Source: Paramacrobiotus richtersi
Lineage: Eukaryota > Tardigrada > Eutardigrada > Parachela > Macrobiotidae
Length of the DNA: 34,052 nucleotides
Direction: 5' to 3'
Assembly (NCBI GenBank): GCA_034698045.1
Contig: JAQGAU010000222.1
Span: 1 to 34,052, forward strand
Shown: positions 31,824 to 34,052 of the stretch, one piece after another
Position numbering within the stretch: the first letter of the stretch is position 1
How the letters are laid out: each line of letters begins with the position of its first letter
The notes under the pieces: generated by a model
Databases searched by the model: none
The model's input: the letters and a program-made list of their open reading frames with translations, nothing else
Told to the model about the DNA's origin: nothing
Translations under genes and position numbers: made by a program

Positions 31824-33250
31824 GCTATGATGGGCTTTCGTATTACAAAAATAAACCATTGCAGTAACTGATTAGTACGTAGTTACCTCTACAGTATGTT
31901 CTAGGTTCTTATATATGCTTGTTCAACTTGTTCCCTCGTCTTCGTGGTTTGTTACGGCTGACTAACGGGTACTGTTTGCCAGATTTTGTTTACGTTGTCG
32001 TTTCTTGTGTGTCATGCAAAAGGCGCACTGTTATGTGGGATACAAGGGTGATAATAGTCACATCCCAAACATGGTTTTGTGTGCGGCCTCAGTAAATAAA
32101 TGATTTATGGATATAGAGTATTTGGACTACGTAAAACAAGCACACCTTTGCGTCCTGTAAGTCGGTGTCGCCCACTTAGCGGATTTGCCACCCACCATGT
32201 TATCGCAAGGGCATATTGTTTCGCCTCATGGCTAGAGGGCTGTCTGACGCAGTTGCCCGATGACCTTTCGCTATACCGACACTTCGCGTACATCTGCGCC
32301 GCACATACCTGTTTGTCAATCACAGCAGTCTGTATTCAGAACTGTATGTATTCGTGTTACACTATAGCGAACACTTTTCTACGTAAATCAGAACAAGCGC
32401 AAATCAGAGACTGACAGAGCAGGACACCGCTTCGATTCAGAAGAAAAAAATAAAGCTCAGGATACGAGTCTGTTCAAATAGTGGGGATGCTGAATCCTGT
32501 GAAAATTTATGAAAAACCTTCAACACAGCTGCCTACGGAATTCGGATCAAGATATCGTAATCCTGCTGAAAGCAAGGGCTTCTATTATTTTACCAATCGT
32601 TTTACGACAATGCGTTGTGCAAACTGCGACTCTGTAATTGTACAATTTTCGTACAGCTCCTCCCCGCATAATGTACCGAGTTTTCCTACTGATTCGTTTC
32701 ACTGCTGTTTCGTGCATCGGAAAATCGGTCGAATACTCACCGAGATATCGCGAAAGTGTTAGCCTGACGAAACGCAAAGGAATCCGTGTTATGGGAAACT
32801 TATGTTCAGTAATAACAACCACGCTTTATATGGTGTGATATTTTTGTAAGTCCAGCTACATGCAAGGAAAAACCGGAGACCGTCATAACGTAATACCACA
32901 TCCTTCAGGCAATGCAGCATTCTCATATCGTTTCGTCTTGATCAAGCGTTTCCATACAAAAGACACTGTCTCGTTCAGCAGTTCAACAAAACGAAGCCTT
33001 TCAAAATTGTACTTTACACGGCAAAACCAACACTGATAATTTGTAATGCAAAGAAAATCACAAACAAACAGAAGGCCAAACAGAGGGCTTGCATATCGCT
33101 CACTCTCAGTGACTGTTTCAGTTGATATAAACCAAAGTCCAGGCCAGTGCATACAGTAAACACCGAGAAAACTGAATGAAAGCTCGTATTATCACCTATT
33201 CACGCATATACCTCAAACGAAAGTCCGAATGATATCGATATCCCAGGGAA
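31824..33250. other. Region after the array, no gene recognised
   Basis: 31963–32101 matches the 3' flank of gene F. Beyond about 32110 the sequence has no recognisable relation to the array. Open frames of up to 104 codons on both strands between 32100 and 33150 lack splice context and known motifs and are not called. Confidence 0.5.
31850..31855 (+). promoter_or_regulatory. Polyadenylation signal AATAAA, gene H
   Basis: AATAAA lies 27 bases after the TAA stop of gene H, so the 3' end processing signal is intact despite the frameshift upstream. Confidence 0.5.
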
Positions 33251-33891
33251 TCAGAATGAAATCTCAATGGACAGATTTCCATCGTGATTTCTCCATTCCC
33301 GTTCCCATTCCATGTCCATTGATCCAGTTCGCACAAGATACCTACGCATCAACGCTAGCAAAGCGTGCTGAGACAGTTTGTTCAACGTTTTCACATCTAC
33401 ATGACGGACATTGTCAGCCAGCCAATGGTCGGTGTAAGGTGCGTTGCCCCGTGGATCAGCCCGCTGCATGTTCAACACGACCTGCAACAAAGGAGAAGTT
33501 ACCAGCTGGTACGTTTCATACGGGTATACCATTCTCTTACACCCGCAATGTCACAGATAGTCATAAAGCTGTCATCATCACAAGTGCTCTTGATCCAGTC
33601 CGAAACACGCTGTAAATCTCCGCTCTCCACAAGTGGAAGACTGTTTTCCAGTTTCGCCCACAAATCATACACAGTCATCTGCTGATCTTGACCTGCAGTA
33701 ATTTGACCCTTCCGGATATGTATGGTCACGGCCAAAAAGAGGAAAAAGAGGGAATCATTCTCATACGCCATTTCCAGTTTAACATCCTTGAATATCACTT
33801 CCTTGCAAACAGCTGAGAATGACATCAGTTCGGTATGGAGTTGTTTCGACCAGCAAGGGTCCATAAAAGGTGTGTCGAATAAACACGCCAT
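33251..33891 (-). CDS. Unknown two-exon protein, about 193 residues
   Basis: Read on the minus strand, exon 1 runs from 33891 (ATG) to 33541 and exon 2 from 33481 to 33251 (stop TGA). The intron, 33540–33482, is 59 bases with a textbook 'gtaaga' donor and a 'tttgttgcag' acceptor, and joins in phase 0. The protein is soluble-looking and mixed in charge ('LWAKLENSLPLVESGDL', 'HALLALMRRYLVRTGSMDME'), with no membrane segment or motif that I recognise. The frame stays open upstream through the 54-base repeats to the window edge, so the true start may be further out and the repeats may encode an 18-residue repeat. Orientation is opposite to all other genes here. Confidence 0.6.
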
Positions 33892-34052
33892 GTCCACAGC
33901 GCACTGGACAAACAGGAACCCGGAACAGGCAGCTGTATATTTAATGTCCACAGCGCACTGGACAAACAGGAACCCGGAACAGGCAGCTGTATATTTAATG
34001 TCCACAGCGCACTGGACAAACAGGAACCCGGAACAGGCAGCTGTATATTTAA
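33891..34052. repeat. 54-base minisatellite, three identical copies at the window end
   Basis: Copies at 33891–33944, 33945–33998 and 33999–34052 look identical; the array continues past the window or the assembly stops in it. Each unit begins 'tgtccacagcgcactggaca' and ends 'gctgtatatttaa'. Because 54 is a multiple of three, the minus-strand frame of the neighbouring gene stays open through it (18 residues per unit). Confidence 0.95.

Noticed and set aside
32100..32838. Open frames on both strands after gene H
   Set aside because: They lack start context, splice partners, known motifs and paralogues; lengths are compatible with chance.
33891..34052. CRISPR-like repeat array
   Set aside because: The copies are directly adjacent with no spacers, and the window is eukaryotic; it is a minisatellite.

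Overview
This window is eukaryotic and very probably from an ecdysozoan animal. A tardigrade fits best, but this is inference. Genes are split into short exons with GT–AG introns of roughly 50–500 bases, coding density is high, and the gene content matches arthropod/tardigrade families. No prokaryotic, viral or retrotransposon protein genes were recognised.

Layout. (1) Positions 637–2646 hold a ten-exon gene, 5' incomplete, for a cysteine-rich extracellular protein of the DUF7042–DUF7045 type with a C-terminal hydrophobic anchor. (2) Positions 3605–31823 hold a head-to-tail tandem array of eight BTB–BACK–PHR genes (BTBD1/2/3/6-like, CUL3 adaptor family), called A to H here, all on the plus strand. 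Seven keep one nine-exon plan with identical intron phases. A, C and D form one subfamily (alpha); B, E, F, G and H form another (beta). (3) Positions 33251–33891, minus strand, hold a two-exon gene of unknown function. It begins at the edge of a 54-base minisatellite that runs off the window end.

State of the array. A, B, C and G are intact (474, 491, 476 and 472 codons). D has a one-base frameshift in exon 1. H has a seven-base frameshifting insertion in exon 4. F has lost the AG of its second acceptor but could use an in-frame AG 18 bases downstream. E is the main discovery candidate: its first six exons are an ordinary BTB–BACK gene, but the PHR exons are replaced in frame by a linker with nuclear-localisation-like basic clusters and a chromodomain. 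This predicts a 483-residue BTB–BACK–chromodomain protein, that is, a putative CUL3 adaptor that could read chromatin instead of using a PHR domain.

Between the genes, each copy carries an upstream block conserved within its subfamily, about 150–260 bases before the ATG. The 3' flanks are also duplicated (C/D strongly, with parts near A; F/H partly). A decayed piece of the DUF7042–7045 gene lies between C and D, and the window start repeats a block found after gene A, so the whole region appears to grow by unequal exchange of multi-gene segments. A 166-base foldback transposon (MITE) with a TAA target duplication sits in the last intron of F. All gene models were built by eye from splice sites, frame continuity and comparison between copies; no database or transcript search was run.
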